Shown here: positions 1-8,366 of the stretch, piece by piece
Numbering within the stretch: the stretch's first letter is position 1
How the letters are laid out: each line of letters starts with the position of its first letter
Source: Deltaproteobacteria bacterium
Lineage (GTDB): Bacteria; Desulfobacterota; RBG-13-43-22
Direction of reading: 5' to 3'
DNA length: 58,044 nt
Assembly (NCBI GenBank): GCA_016219225.1
Contig: JACRBX010000093.1
Coordinates: 1-58,044, forward strand
The notes under the pieces: generated by a model
Database searches by the model: none
What the model saw: the letters and a program-made list of their open reading frames with translations, nothing else
What the model was told of the DNA's origin: nothing
Translations under genes and position numbers: made by a program

Positions 1-47
1 CCTTTTCTTTAAAGCGACTTTGCCGTCATTCTGAAGAACCTTTACAG

Positions 48-1904
48 GTGGAATGTGTTCTGGCCCCCCATTCGCCTCATGAAGCCCCGATGACCACTGA
101 AGCCTTTTGGGGCAGCGGCGTCCGACTTGAACCATTGGCCGTCTTGCGAAGTTTGAAAAAAACAGAATTCCGCTTTATTCCTCCAGACCTGCCTGCCCAT
201 CGGGCTAAAACCGGTCTCGGCAACTCCTGGTTGTTTCTTCTGGGCTATGGAGCAGACATACAAGGCCATGTTCGGACCGATGATTTTGATTTCAATGATC
301 CTTTTTTCCGTCTCAGCCGATTTCATTCACTGTTCTCCAACAAGGCCCGGGTAACTGATCCGGTCGAATTCCTGAGCAGAATACACTACCGGGCCGTCAA
401 CTATAAGCGCCGGGCACCGACCCAGGCACTGGAGCGTCTCTCTCTGTTATCCAGGGCCTATCTGGCCATAGACACCTCCTGTTGGATGGAAAAAAATTGC
501 GATTTCAAGCTGCAATGGTCTTATATGTCATCATGGCAGAAGCAAGCAATGCTCCCGATTCTTGATGCGGTACGGCATCTGCTCGGGGCCTTTCCAACCT
601 GTGCCAAGCCCTTAGATCTTCCGGGACTGATCCTGTTCGACCGCCCAGATCGAGTTTGCAACTGGAGACATTTCTCTCGTTGGATCGAATTTATGGATGA
701 GCTGTTTCCTGAAATGCAATTTCTGATGACCGTGGGAGACCAGGCACGCATTCTCTTCCCCGGCCGGCTGCTGACCAAACACTGCCAGATCCCGAAAAGA
801 CCTGAGCCGAAGGAGAAAAAGCCTGCAAGATTATCGAAAGGGACCATCCTGCTCCTGGACGTGGACAGCCGGTTGCCAAACCTGGCACTTATGAAATTAA
901 GCCGATACTTCAAAGAACAGGGAAAACGCGTGGTCCTGGAGCGGCACAACGCATTCCGGAAAGGAGTTGAAGCCGTTTATGCCAGCGTTGTCTTCTATCG
1001 GCCCCTCTCACAGGCCCGTCTGAAAAAACTAAGGCAGTATTACGGAGATGCACTCCTGGCCGGCGGTTCAGGTGTTGATGTTCATAAGCGTCTTCCGGCG
1101 GAGGTGGAAAAACTGCCGGCAGATTACAGCCTCTATCCGGAATTGGGAGATTGTGCGATCGGTTTCCTTACCCGCGGCTGCCCTTTTCACTGCCCTTTTT
1201 GCATCGTTCCCGCCAAGGAAGGCAAGATCCGCCAAGTCGCCCGTCTGGACGAGCTTCTGCAGAAGGGCAGACAAAAACTGATCCTCCTGGATGACAATAT
1301 CCTGGCGCACCCTGAGGCCGGTGCGTTGCTCGAAGAAATGGCTTCGCGCCGGTTGAAGGTCAACTTTAACCAAACCCTGGATTTGCGTCTGCTGGATCAG
1401 GAGAAAGCCCGGTTGTTAAAACGTGTCCATTGTTCCAATCTTAGATTTACCCGCCGGGTCTATCACTTCAGTTTGAACGATAACCGTAACCTGATTGAAA
1501 TGGGTCAAAAATATCAACACCTTCATTTTACCGGCAAAGACAATGTCGAATTCATTTGTATGTACGGATTTAATACCACGCTGGCTGATGATTTGGAACG
1601 ATTTCGATTTTTACGTTCCCTGCCGGGTGCCTATGTATTCATGCAGAAATACCAGCCTGTTCCAGGCGGCCCGCCTTCTCAGGTGACAGAATTTTTTGAC
1701 GAAAGGGCGGACGAACGGATCGACGAACTGACCCGTATTATTTTTACTCAAAATATGAAAAGTATGGAGAAGTACTACCTCTGGGTCAGCAGGCAGTATG
1801 CCCAAACCTTCGGCAGACCCCATCAGGGGCTTGTGGATACCATCTTTAGATATAATCACCGCCAGGAACGGGGACGTTATCTGACCACCCTGGCACACTC
1901 TTAA
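48..1904 (+). CDS. Radical SAM protein with long unassigned N-terminal region
   Basis: A radical SAM protein. The CxxxCxxC cluster motif (RGCPFHCPFC) lies near residues 376-385 and should bind the 4Fe-4S cluster that cleaves S-adenosylmethionine. Residues about 270-360 look like a degenerate B12-binding-type Rossmann region, starting with a hydrophobic strand (TILLLDVDSRLPN). The first 250 residues match nothing I recognise. The GTG at 48 is only the first start codon in the window: the frame stays open to the left edge, so the true start may lie upstream, or at the ATG at 90. It stands alone before a 560-base gap. The substrate is unknown. Its style matches the B12-type radical SAM proteins of the lipid cluster downstream, but membership in that pathway is only a guess. 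Confidence 0.75.
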   Translation: MECVLAPHSPHEAPMTTEAFWGSGVRLEPLAVLRSLKKTEFRFIPPDLPAHRAKTGLGNSWLFLLGYGADIQGHVRTDDFDFNDPFFRLSRFHSLFSNKARVTDPVEFLSRIHYRAVNYKRRAPTQALERLSLLSRAYLAIDTSCWMEKNCDFKLQWSYMSSWQKQAMLPILDAVRHLLGAFPTCAKPLDLPGLILFDRPDRVCNWRHFSRWIEFMDELFPEMQFLMTVGDQARILFPGRLLTKHCQIPKRPEPKEKKPARLSKGTILLLDVDSRLPNLALMKLSRYFKEQGKRVVLERHNAFRKGVEAVYASVVFYRPLSQARLKKLRQYYGDALLAGGSGVDVHKRLPAEVEKLPADYSLYPELGDCAIGFLTRGCPFHCPFCIVPAKEGKIRQVARLDELLQKGRQKLILLDDNILAHPEAGALLEEMASRRLKVNFNQTLDLRLLDQEKARLLKRVHCSNLRFTRRVYHFSLNDNRNLIEMGQKYQHLHFTGKDNVEFICMYGFNTTLADDLERFRFLRSLPGAYVFMQKYQPVPGGPPSQVTEFFDERADERIDELTRIIFTQNMKSMEKYYLWVSRQYAQTFGRPHQGLVDTIFRYNHRQERGRYLTTLAHS

Positions 1905-2271
1905 GCGGCTTGAGGTTCTGCTCTGCGTCTGGCGAGACACTGTTCATGGCCGGGTTCGTGCCGGCGGTAGTCCTTGCCCTATTGAGGTTTGTTGAAATGT
2001 TTTCAGAGGGTTGGAAGGGACTTCCCTTTCGCTTTTATCGGTCCTGGTCTAAACCCCGCCCTTTTTTCTTCCCTCTTTGGAGGCCGATCAGTCGGCTATC
2101 TCGCCTTTTTTCTAAATTATTCAATAGTTACAATTGACCCGCACGATTTATTATAAAATGGTGTCGTTATCACGGGGTAGATTGTAAACAAAATAGAGAA
2201 TGCGAACATTAAAGAGACTATTCTTCTGAAACGGCAGACAACAGAGGGCTTGAGATTAACAAACAAAGGCT
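1905..2271. other. Gap without a recognisable gene
   Basis: The stretch after the radical SAM gene holds no convincing gene. A short stem (GCCGA/TCGGC) near 2082-2096 is followed, about nine bases later, by a T-run and might end transcription of the upstream gene, but it is weak. The rest is AT-richer sequence leading to the promoter of the toxin-antitoxin pair. Confidence 0.4.
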
Positions 2272-2301
2272 TTGCTCTTTTCAAAAGAGGAATGCTATAA
2301 T
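2272..2301 (+). promoter_or_regulatory. Sigma70-type promoter for the toxin-antitoxin module
   Basis: TTGCTC at 2272-2277 and a perfect TATAAT at 2296-2301 are separated by 18 bases. It points toward the antitoxin remnant and the intact module that begins at 2467. Confidence 0.5.
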
Positions 2302-2346
2302 TAAGCTAAGAATAAAACGGGAGTGTTATCTGATTTTAAATGTATT

Positions 2347-2415
2347 ATGGCCGGTGAAGAAGATTTCAAGGCGGGCCGGGTCAAAAAATGGTCTGAGGTT
2401 AAAGAGGATGTTTGA
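2347..2415 (+). pseudogene. Possible remnant of a second antitoxin (C-terminal tail)
   Basis: A 22-codon frame ends in a phrase (KAGRVKKWSEVKEDV) typical of the C-terminus of RelB/ribbon-helix-helix antitoxins, which often end in AGRV..W.EVK. An in-frame GTG at 2323 could extend it by eight codons; a stop lies just upstream. It sits between the promoter and the intact antitoxin, so it is probably the tail of a lost antitoxin gene, or less likely a tiny leader peptide. The match is by eye only. Confidence 0.35.
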
Positions 2416-2466
2416 AAGTTCTGGTCTCCTGCGAGGCCGATAAATTATTACAGGAAGGGAAGAAAA

Positions 2467-2697
2467 ATGACACTTTATGAAGAAACAGTAACAAAACTTA
2501 GACAAATGCCAGAAGGTCTTATCGAGGAAGTGAACGACTTCATTAATTTTATACTGATGAGACACGATAGTAATCGTTGGCAATTGTGGAATCAATTTTC
2601 TGAAGGTTTGGGAATAGCTGAAATAGACTTCCCAGACTATTTATCAAATCTTCAAGATTATGAGGACCGTTTGGCTCTTGGAGAAATAAAATGGTAA
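2467..2697 (+). CDS. VapB/DUF2281-like antitoxin
   Basis: A small acidic protein of 76 residues, most likely the antitoxin that neutralises the MazF-like toxin encoded next. The N-terminal part (LRQMPEGLIEEVNDFINFIL, residues about 11-30) has the LPE..EV.DFI.FL pattern of this antitoxin family. The C-terminus (DYLSNLQDYEDRLALGEIKW) is the toxin-facing tail often seen next to MazF proteins. A good ribosome site (AGGAAGGGA) lies just before the ATG. Its stop overlaps the toxin start as ATGGTAA, so translation is coupled. By analogy the pair should repress its own promoter. Confidence 0.8.
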   Translation: MTLYEETVTKLRQMPEGLIEEVNDFINFILMRHDSNRWQLWNQFSEGLGIAEIDFPDYLSNLQDYEDRLALGEIKW

Positions 2698-3074
2698 CTT
2701 TTACCCGAGGTGATGTCATCCAATGCGATCTTAACCCTGTGATGGGAACAGAACAGGCCGGAATACGACCTTGCGTTATCGTTCAAATTGATCGTGCTAA
2801 TATTGCCAGCCCCCACACGATAATTGTGCCGTTTACAACAAAAATACGACGTGCTCTTTTGTCTTCTCATGCATTTATTCCCGCAGGTATAGGTGGATTA
2901 CTCCAAGACTCTGTAGCTCTTTGCGAACAAGTTCGGGTGATCGACAAACGAAGAGTAATAAAGGTGTTTGGGCATCTTGAGGATTCTTACATTCTAAAAA
3001 TAGGGGAAGCGTTATCTGTAATTCTTGGATTGGAAGGTCTCGACACGGCGTCTAACCACAGGCCGAAAGAATAA
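2691..3074 (+). CDS. mazF: MazF/PemK-family endoribonuclease toxin
   Basis: A MazF/PemK-type toxin, expected to cleave mRNA at short sequence motifs. The N-terminus carries the family pattern GDVIQCDLNPVMGTEQAGIR followed by PCVIVQ, with the conserved G..Q.G.RP loop, and the second half contains the typical DSVALCEQVRVIDKRR segment. At 127 residues it is slightly longer than a usual MazF; the last ten or so residues are a basic tail. The ATG at 2691 overlaps the antitoxin stop. The local base composition is lower in GC than the neighbours, which fits a mobile module. Confidence 0.9.
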   Translation: MVTFTRGDVIQCDLNPVMGTEQAGIRPCVIVQIDRANIASPHTIIVPFTTKIRRALLSSHAFIPAGIGGLLQDSVALCEQVRVIDKRRVIKVFGHLEDSYILKIGEALSVILGLEGLDTASNHRPKE

Positions 3075-3282
3075 CTTCCGACTTTTTTATCTATTGTTCA
3101 GATGCGGCCTGACCGCCAACGATAAGATCAACTCACCTCCTTGAGGGCCTGGGCCTTATCCGTCAACTCCCAGGGAAGGCCCATATCCATAGTGAAAAAA
3201 ATCCGATAAAGAATTAAGGGAGATATGGTATGGTTGGATAGCTCGGGCGGTTTGATAAAGAAAAGATCCGGGGATCGAATGG

Positions 3283-4542
3283 ATGCAGCGGAAAAAATTT
3301 GACTGGTGGTTGACTGGAATCTGTGTCTCAAGGGTCTTTAACGGCCTCATTTTCATGACCTATGCCGTGGCCCTGCCGGTCCTTCAACAGCAATGGGTTA
3401 TGTCGGCCACCCAGGCCGGCTCCATCGCCAGCGGATTCCAGTTGGGGTACGCGGTCTCTCTGGTGGTTTTCTCCAGCCTGGCCGACCGGATCAGCGCCCG
3501 CACGGTCTACCTCGGCTCTCTGTTTGCCTCCGGGGTCTGCTCTATGGCCTTTGCTTTCCTGGCCCGGGATTTCCTCTCCGGTTTGATCCTGCACACAGTG
3601 TTAGGGCTTTCCCTTGGCGGAACCTATACCACCGGGGTGATGATCATCGCGGATCAATATGCGCCTGTCCGCAGAGGCATGGCCGTGGGGTTATTTATTG
3701 CCAGCACATCTTGCGGCTACGCCCTGTCCCTGATCATCAGCGGCATCGCGCTTCCCAAAGGCGGTTACCCGCTTTCCTTTTTCCTTACCTGCCTCGGTCC
3801 GGTGCTGGCCTGGCTTCTGGCCTTGATCACCTTGCAGCACACCGTAATAGCCGTACCGGAGCGGCGCAAAGGACAGAAGTTCACCCGGGAAGTCCTGGGC
3901 AACCGGAAGGCCATGCTCCTCATCTGGGGGTACATCTTCCATAATTGGGAGCTTCAGGGCATGTGGTCCTGGACACCGGCCTTTATGGCCGCCTGTCTGG
4001 GGGTGGCCGGCGCGGCTGGTGTCCAGGCTGCCGGAGCCGGGGCGAATATCGTGGCCCTGTTTCACATCATGGGTTTGATCGCTTCCCTCTCCATGGGGAT
4101 CTTGTCGGACCGGTACGCTCGCGCCCGGGTGATGCTGGTGCTGGCCGCGGTCAGCATGATCTGCTCTTTCACTTTCGGTTGGACCATCGGGTTGCCCCTC
4201 TCCGTGATCATCGGGATCGGGGTGATCTACGCCTTTTCTTCCCTGGGTGATTCTCCCATCCTCTCCGTCGCTCTGACCGAGGTCATGGAGCCCTCCTATC
4301 TGGGGGTGGCCCTGGGGTTGCGTTCCCTCCTCGGGTTTGGCGGTGCGGCCATCGCCCCTCTGGCTTTCGGAGCGGTCCTGGACTTAAGCAACCCCTTAAT
4401 CAATGGGCAGAGGTCGTACGAAACCTGGGGTTGGGCCTTTAGCTTACTGGGAGTGGGCGGACTCGGGGCGGTCTGGACTATTTACTGGTACGGCGATAAG
4501 CGGAAAGCAAAGTCTGAAATGCCGCCAGCGACGATGCTTTGA
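3283..4542 (+). CDS. Major facilitator superfamily transporter
   Basis: An inner-membrane permease of 419 residues with about 12 hydrophobic segments. The loop after the second helix (SSLADRISARTVY, near residues 64-76) is the MFS signature G..aDR.gRr in modified form, and a related loop (GILSDRYARARVM) follows helix eight, as expected from the duplicated six-helix fold. Nothing identifies the substrate. It stands alone. The 208-base gap upstream includes, on the opposite strand, a short frame ending MGLPWELTDKAQALKEVS that may be the tail of a lost gene. Confidence 0.85.
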   Translation: MQRKKFDWWLTGICVSRVFNGLIFMTYAVALPVLQQQWVMSATQAGSIASGFQLGYAVSLVVFSSLADRISARTVYLGSLFASGVCSMAFAFLARDFLSGLILHTVLGLSLGGTYTTGVMIIADQYAPVRRGMAVGLFIASTSCGYALSLIISGIALPKGGYPLSFFLTCLGPVLAWLLALITLQHTVIAVPERRKGQKFTREVLGNRKAMLLIWGYIFHNWELQGMWSWTPAFMAACLGVAGAAGVQAAGAGANIVALFHIMGLIASLSMGILSDRYARARVMLVLAAVSMICSFTFGWTIGLPLSVIIGIGVIYAFSSLGDSPILSVALTEVMEPSYLGVALGLRSLLGFGGAAIAPLAFGAVLDLSNPLINGQRSYETWGWAFSLLGVGGLGAVWTIYWYGDKRKAKSEMPPATML

Positions 4543-4800
4543 TGTCGTATTCGCTCGAGCAGGCCAAGACCATGAAGTTACTATGCGGTCTGACGCGCCT
4601 TACGACTATGATAAGATCTAAATCAGTTTCCCGTTTAAGGCCGAACCCAAAAAAACGTCCTTGCGAAAGGAAGTGAAAAATCATAAGATGTGATCTTTCC
4701 TGAGACCCTAAAATCCGCAAGGAAGTAACATAAATTTGATACCAATAGGAACCATAATCCCTACGAGGAGAGTACCTCGTCCCTCAGGGGCTCCCCGATC

Positions 4801-5517
4801 ATGATTGCCCCGCATTCTTTTGCCATTGTCATCCCCACATTCAATCACGGGGGACAGGTCCGTGGAGTAGTCGAGAAGGCCCTTCGGCTTGGGAAGCCTG
4901 TTATTGTAGTGGATGATGGATCTACCGATTCCACCCCACAGATCCTGGCTTCCCTTTCCGGTATAACCCTTATACGCCATAAGGAGAATCAAGGCAAAGG
5001 GGCCGCCTTGCTGACAGGATTTACCGAGGCTTCTCGGCTGGCAGACTGGGCTGTCACCATAGATGCCGACGGCCAGCATGCTCCGGAGGATATTCCTTTC
5101 CTGATCAAGGCCATTCCCGAGGGTCAACGTCTTCTAGTGATAGGGAAACGCCTGGGAATGGAGCAAAATCATGTTCCCTGGACCAGCCTTTGGGGCCGGA
5201 AATTTTCGAACTTCTGGGTCTGGGCTTCTTGCGGGAAATGGTTTTCGGATTCCCAATCGGGATTTCGGGTGTACCCCCTCCCGGAGATTCTGCACCTTAG
5301 AAGCCGGGCCAGGAGATACCAGTTCGAAGTTGAAATTATGGTTTTGGCGGTCTGGAGCGGTCTGCCCATCATCGAAGTGCCCGTGTCTGTCCTCTACGGC
5401 CCTGCTCAAGAGAGGGTCTCCCACTTCAGACCCTGGCAGGATTTCTGGCGTAATACCCGAACCTTTTCCCGGCTGATCGCCGCCAGAATACTGATACCCT
5501 CAAGGCGTCGAAAATGA
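4801..5517 (+). CDS. Family 2 glycosyltransferase (dolichyl-phosphate mannose synthase type)
   Basis: A cytoplasmic GT-A fold glycosyltransferase of 238 residues, without the membrane helices of the longer family members. The nucleotide-sugar site is visible as VIPTFN (residues 10-15), VVDDGSTDST (36-45) and the metal-binding DADGQH (88-93). Its stop overlaps the start of the methyltransferase (ATGAAAT with TGA), so the two are translated together. Aryl polyene clusters usually carry a GT2 enzyme fused or adjacent to an acyltransferase. This one could therefore glycosylate the lipid made downstream, though 3.5 kb of other genes separates it from the first synthase gene. Acceptor and donor are unknown. 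Confidence 0.85.
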   Translation: MIAPHSFAIVIPTFNHGGQVRGVVEKALRLGKPVIVVDDGSTDSTPQILASLSGITLIRHKENQGKGAALLTGFTEASRLADWAVTIDADGQHAPEDIPFLIKAIPEGQRLLVIGKRLGMEQNHVPWTSLWGRKFSNFWVWASCGKWFSDSQSGFRVYPLPEILHLRSRARRYQFEVEIMVLAVWSGLPIIEVPVSVLYGPAQERVSHFRPWQDFWRNTRTFSRLIAARILIPSRRRK

Positions 5518-6188
5518 AATCCACTTTAATTATTTCCGAACAGGTCGGATCAAAGGAACATCTTCAAGCGGCCCTCCTGCCCTACAGGCACCTGAAACCC
5601 TATCCCCGCCACTTCGCCCGGTTCAAGATCCTCATGGATCCCATGTTTCCCCGCCTGGCCGATTTTGTCCAACCGGGTTGGAAAGTGATTGATGTGGGCT
5701 GCGGCTATGGGGTTCCGGCAGCCTGGCTCCTGGCCGCTTATCCTGACCTGAAGTTTCTGGCCTGTGAACCCAATGGTGAGCGGGCCGGTGTGACCAGCCG
5801 GGTCCTGGCTGACCGAGGCCGGGTTGTTCAATGCAGCGCCATGGACCTGCCCCTGGATAATGAAAAAGCCGATGCGGTCCTTTGCCTTGATATGCTGCAC
5901 TATCTTTCCGACCAGGAACTCGGGGAATTTCTGGTTCGGATCCGATCGGTGCTTTCATTGGAAGGAAAACTGATTATTCGGGCAACCGTTCCGAAACCCG
6001 GATTCCATTTTCTTCGATTAGTTGAATGGATGAAATTAAAGGTTAAAGGAATTCCCTATTATTATCGGGGAACCGGGGAGCTTTCCCGGATAATAGAACA
6101 AAAGGGTTTTCATCTGGATCTGGTGGAGCTTTCCGCACCCCAAAGAGAGGAAATTTGGTTTATATCAAGTGCATCGTTCGACGATTGA
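5514..6188 (+). CDS. SAM-dependent class I methyltransferase
   Basis: A Rossmann-fold methyltransferase of 224 residues. Motif I is VIDVGCGYGVPA (residues 58-69), followed by an acidic residue at the end of strand two (ACEPNGE) and a motif IV-like DAVLCLDMLHYLSD. The sequence is closest in style to Methyltransf_11/25 enzymes acting on small molecules or lipids. It starts inside the end of the glycosyltransferase gene and overlaps the MipA gene. The target is unknown; with the neighbouring glycosyltransferase it may decorate a lipid head group. Confidence 0.85.
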   Translation: MKSTLIISEQVGSKEHLQAALLPYRHLKPYPRHFARFKILMDPMFPRLADFVQPGWKVIDVGCGYGVPAAWLLAAYPDLKFLACEPNGERAGVTSRVLADRGRVVQCSAMDLPLDNEKADAVLCLDMLHYLSDQELGEFLVRIRSVLSLEGKLIIRATVPKPGFHFLRLVEWMKLKVKGIPYYYRGTGELSRIIEQKGFHLDLVELSAPQREEIWFISSASFDD

Positions 6189-7045
6189 GAAATCGAAATG
6201 GATTCAAGCATCCCTGGTGGGCCATCATTTTGGGGACGCTCCTTTTATTCTCTCTTCCGGTAATTTCTTACGGTGGTCAATACCCCCTTTGGGAAGCAGG
6301 GCTTGGGGCGACGGGGCTAACCATGCCGGATTACCGGGGGTCCGATGAATCCCGATATTATGTCTTTCCCTATCCCTATATCATTTATCGAGGGGATATG
6401 CTCAAAATCGATGGAGAAGATATCCGCGGATTTTTACTAAAGACCGACCGGCTTAATCTGGACGTAAGTGGGAACGGATCCGCCCCGGTAAAAAGTACTG
6501 ACAACAAGGCCCGCCGGGGCATGTCCGACCTGGACCCGACTTTTGAAATTGGTCCTTCTCTGGAAGTCTTGGTTAGCCAAAATAAGGAGAAAACCTATAA
6601 GATATCCTTGAGTTTTCCGGCCAGGGCACTCTTCTCTACTAATTTTTCTGAGGTGATTTATCAAGGCTGGATCTTCAACCCCCGTCTTAATATGGAAATG
6701 ATTAAGAGAGTCCCCGGGGGAGACTGGAATTGGGGGATTGAATTAGGACCCGTCTGGGGAGATCAGGGCTATCATGACTATTATTATCGTGTTGACCCGG
6801 CCTTTGCCATACCCGGTCGCCCGGCCTATTCGCCCCAGGGTGGATATAGCGGGCTGCAAATGACCACCTATATAGGAAAAAGGTTCAAGGGGTGGAAGTT
6901 GAGCATGTTCGCCCGGACTGATTTTTTAAATGGAGCCGTTTTCTCCGACAGTCCCCTGGTCAAAACCAACACCTCCATCCTGGCCGGTTTTGCCATCTCT
7001 TATTTATTCTGGACATCCTCCACTATGGTCGAGGCGGATAAATAA
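6155..7045 (+). CDS. MipA/OmpV-family outer-membrane protein
   Basis: A predicted outer-membrane beta barrel. After a signal peptide whose hydrophobic core is WWAIILGTLLLFSLPVISYG, the mature start has the family pattern: LWEAGLGATGLTMPDYRGSD followed by RYYVFPYPYIIYRG. The protein ends in short amphipathic strands and F-W-rich segments. The TTG at 6155 has a good ribosome site (GAGAGG five bases upstream). A second TTG at 6185 overlaps the methyltransferase stop (TTGA) and would give a signal peptide of more normal length. MipA/OmpV proteins act in envelope maintenance or permeation; coupling to a glycosyltransferase and methyltransferase suggests an envelope role. Confidence 0.85.
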   Translation: MVYIKCIVRRLRNRNGFKHPWWAIILGTLLLFSLPVISYGGQYPLWEAGLGATGLTMPDYRGSDESRYYVFPYPYIIYRGDMLKIDGEDIRGFLLKTDRLNLDVSGNGSAPVKSTDNKARRGMSDLDPTFEIGPSLEVLVSQNKEKTYKISLSFPARALFSTNFSEVIYQGWIFNPRLNMEMIKRVPGGDWNWGIELGPVWGDQGYHDYYYRVDPAFAIPGRPAYSPQGGYSGLQMTTYIGKRFKGWKLSMFARTDFLNGAVFSDSPLVKTNTSILAGFAISYLFWTSSTMVEADK

Positions 7046-7309
7046 TTTTTTAAATTATATTGTGACCTGAAAGATATTTGACCTGACAAACAGTGTCAAC
7101 ATATCTCGGATGTTGAGTACCTCCTACAAACAAATGACTTTGAAAAGTTTTAAATTTGTGAATTACGATTTGAAATATGCGGTGGCTACTCCCCGAATTT
7201 CATCACCCTCTTTTGATGGCAGGATGGGCAAAATTGTCGGCGTTTGCAGGAAAAACCCAAGAGGTATTCTTGGCCGCAGGTTTATCTTCGATGTTACTAC
7301 GAAATAGGA

Positions 7310-7735
7310 CTATTTAGGTGGGAATATATCGGTTATTTCTAAAGCCAATGTAGCTGCTATTTGCTTAATCTTTGGTCTTGGCACATCGTGAAGGTATACA
7401 ATATTGCCGTGATATGGATTATCTCGATTATCTTGTGATATTTTCCTCTCATATTTCAAGGAATTTGTTGATTGAGGTTTCTCATTCACAAGATCAATAG
7501 CTTTGCGTGGAAGTCTAAGAGCGCCGAATTTGGCGATAGGTTGCCTAAGGGTGTAACTGACTGCTTGGTCATTGTCCTCCCAATTGATAGACGTTTCATA
7601 TCCACGATCATCTCTTTGGTCACATGTTCTAAAATCTGGTTCAAATACCAATGAAGAGATAATACCATCGACTATCCATTCTGCTTTTCGTACACCTCTA
7701 ATACAAGTGTCAGCATAATCATTTTTCATTGTCAT
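7310..7735 (-). CDS. Hypothetical protein of an AT-rich three-gene cassette
   Basis: A 141-residue protein I do not recognise. It is soluble, with no signal peptide or membrane segment, and ends in NIVYLHDVPRPKIKQIAATL, a compact basic segment. It lies four bases downstream of the 208-residue gene in the same direction and is the last member of the cassette. The AT-rich base composition matches its two partners and differs sharply from the GC-richer genes on both sides. Function unknown. Confidence 0.6.
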   Translation of the reverse strand: MTMKNDYADTCIRGVRKAEWIVDGIISSLVFEPDFRTCDQRDDRGYETSINWEDNDQAVSYTLRQPIAKFGALRLPRKAIDLVNEKPQSTNSLKYERKISQDNRDNPYHGNIVYLHDVPRPKIKQIAATLALEITDIFPPK

Positions 7736-7739
7736 TATA

Positions 7740-8366
7740 TTAACAAGGTCTCCTTTTTAACCAATCGAGAATCCATAGAAGATCTATAGAGATTAAATCG
7801 CCATAGGCTTGTACGTTTCCGGTTACACTATCAGAAGCAAGAAACCAAGATGAGTCTTCTTGATTCTGTTCAAAGGAAAAGCCGATTCTCCAATGTGGAT
7901 AAATCCATTCGAATAAAATGGATTCTTCACCTTCAAAAGCTCTAAGAGGTTTCAAATTACTAACGTTAATGTCATGCTTCATTAAGGCATAATAAAATTT
8001 GTTTAAAAAGTCATTCGCAATGGGTAGTAATAATTGCTTATCAATAAAACCTATTATACTATTTTTTGCGAGCTGTAAAACAGACTTGACTTGTTTTGAT
8101 CTGGCCAATAAATCAATTGGTCTTTGTTGTAATACGAATCCTCCCGTTCCAGCAATCAAAGGAGATGGACCTATGACCATTGAAACAAGGTCGGTAGTAG
8201 CAGATGAAGTCGTTACTGTAACAAGACTTGAAATAATGCCAGCATGCGTAGGAAAACCATAATCTCTTTCAGGGTGTTCAATATCCTTTAGGCTAATGAT
8301 GGGATATGATGGTTCAGTATTACCCTCGGATAATAAGTTATCTTGAAATTTAGATTGAATTTTCAT
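7740..8366 (-). CDS. Hypothetical protein of an AT-rich three-gene cassette
   Basis: A 208-residue protein without a family I can name. Residues about 45-85 are rich in small and hydrophobic residues (VTVTTSSATTDLVSMVIGP) but not clearly a membrane helix. The second half contains an aromatic segment (SILFEWIYPHWRIGFSFEQ), and the N-terminus has a short charged stretch. Its ATG overlaps the stop of the TIGR04255-like gene (ATGA), so the two are co-translated. The pairing with a TIGR04255-like protein is the only hint about its role. Confidence 0.6.
   Translation of the reverse strand: MKIQSKFQDNLLSEGNTEPSYPIISLKDIEHPERDYGFPTHAGIISSLVTVTTSSATTDLVSMVIGPSPLIAGTGGFVLQQRPIDLLARSKQVKSVLQLAKNSIIGFIDKQLLLPIANDFLNKFYYALMKHDINVSNLKPLRAFEGEESILFEWIYPHWRIGFSFEQNQEDSSWFLASDSVTGNVQAYGDLISIDLLWILDWLKRRPC

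Noticed and set aside
1910-2137. Plus-strand frame of 75 codons after the first radical SAM gene
   Set aside because: Low-complexity F/R/L-rich translation with no start signals; probably noncoding.
4478-4720. Minus-strand frame with a phrase resembling a nucleotidyltransferase motif (GLKRETDLDLIIVV)
   Set aside because: The serine and first aspartate of the GSx..D.D motif are not in place, and half of the frame lies antisense to the MFS gene. Too weak to call a remnant.
7110-7307. Small plus-strand frame of 65 codons after the MipA/OmpV gene
   Set aside because: No ribosome site, no family pattern, AT-rich sequence where short frames arise easily.
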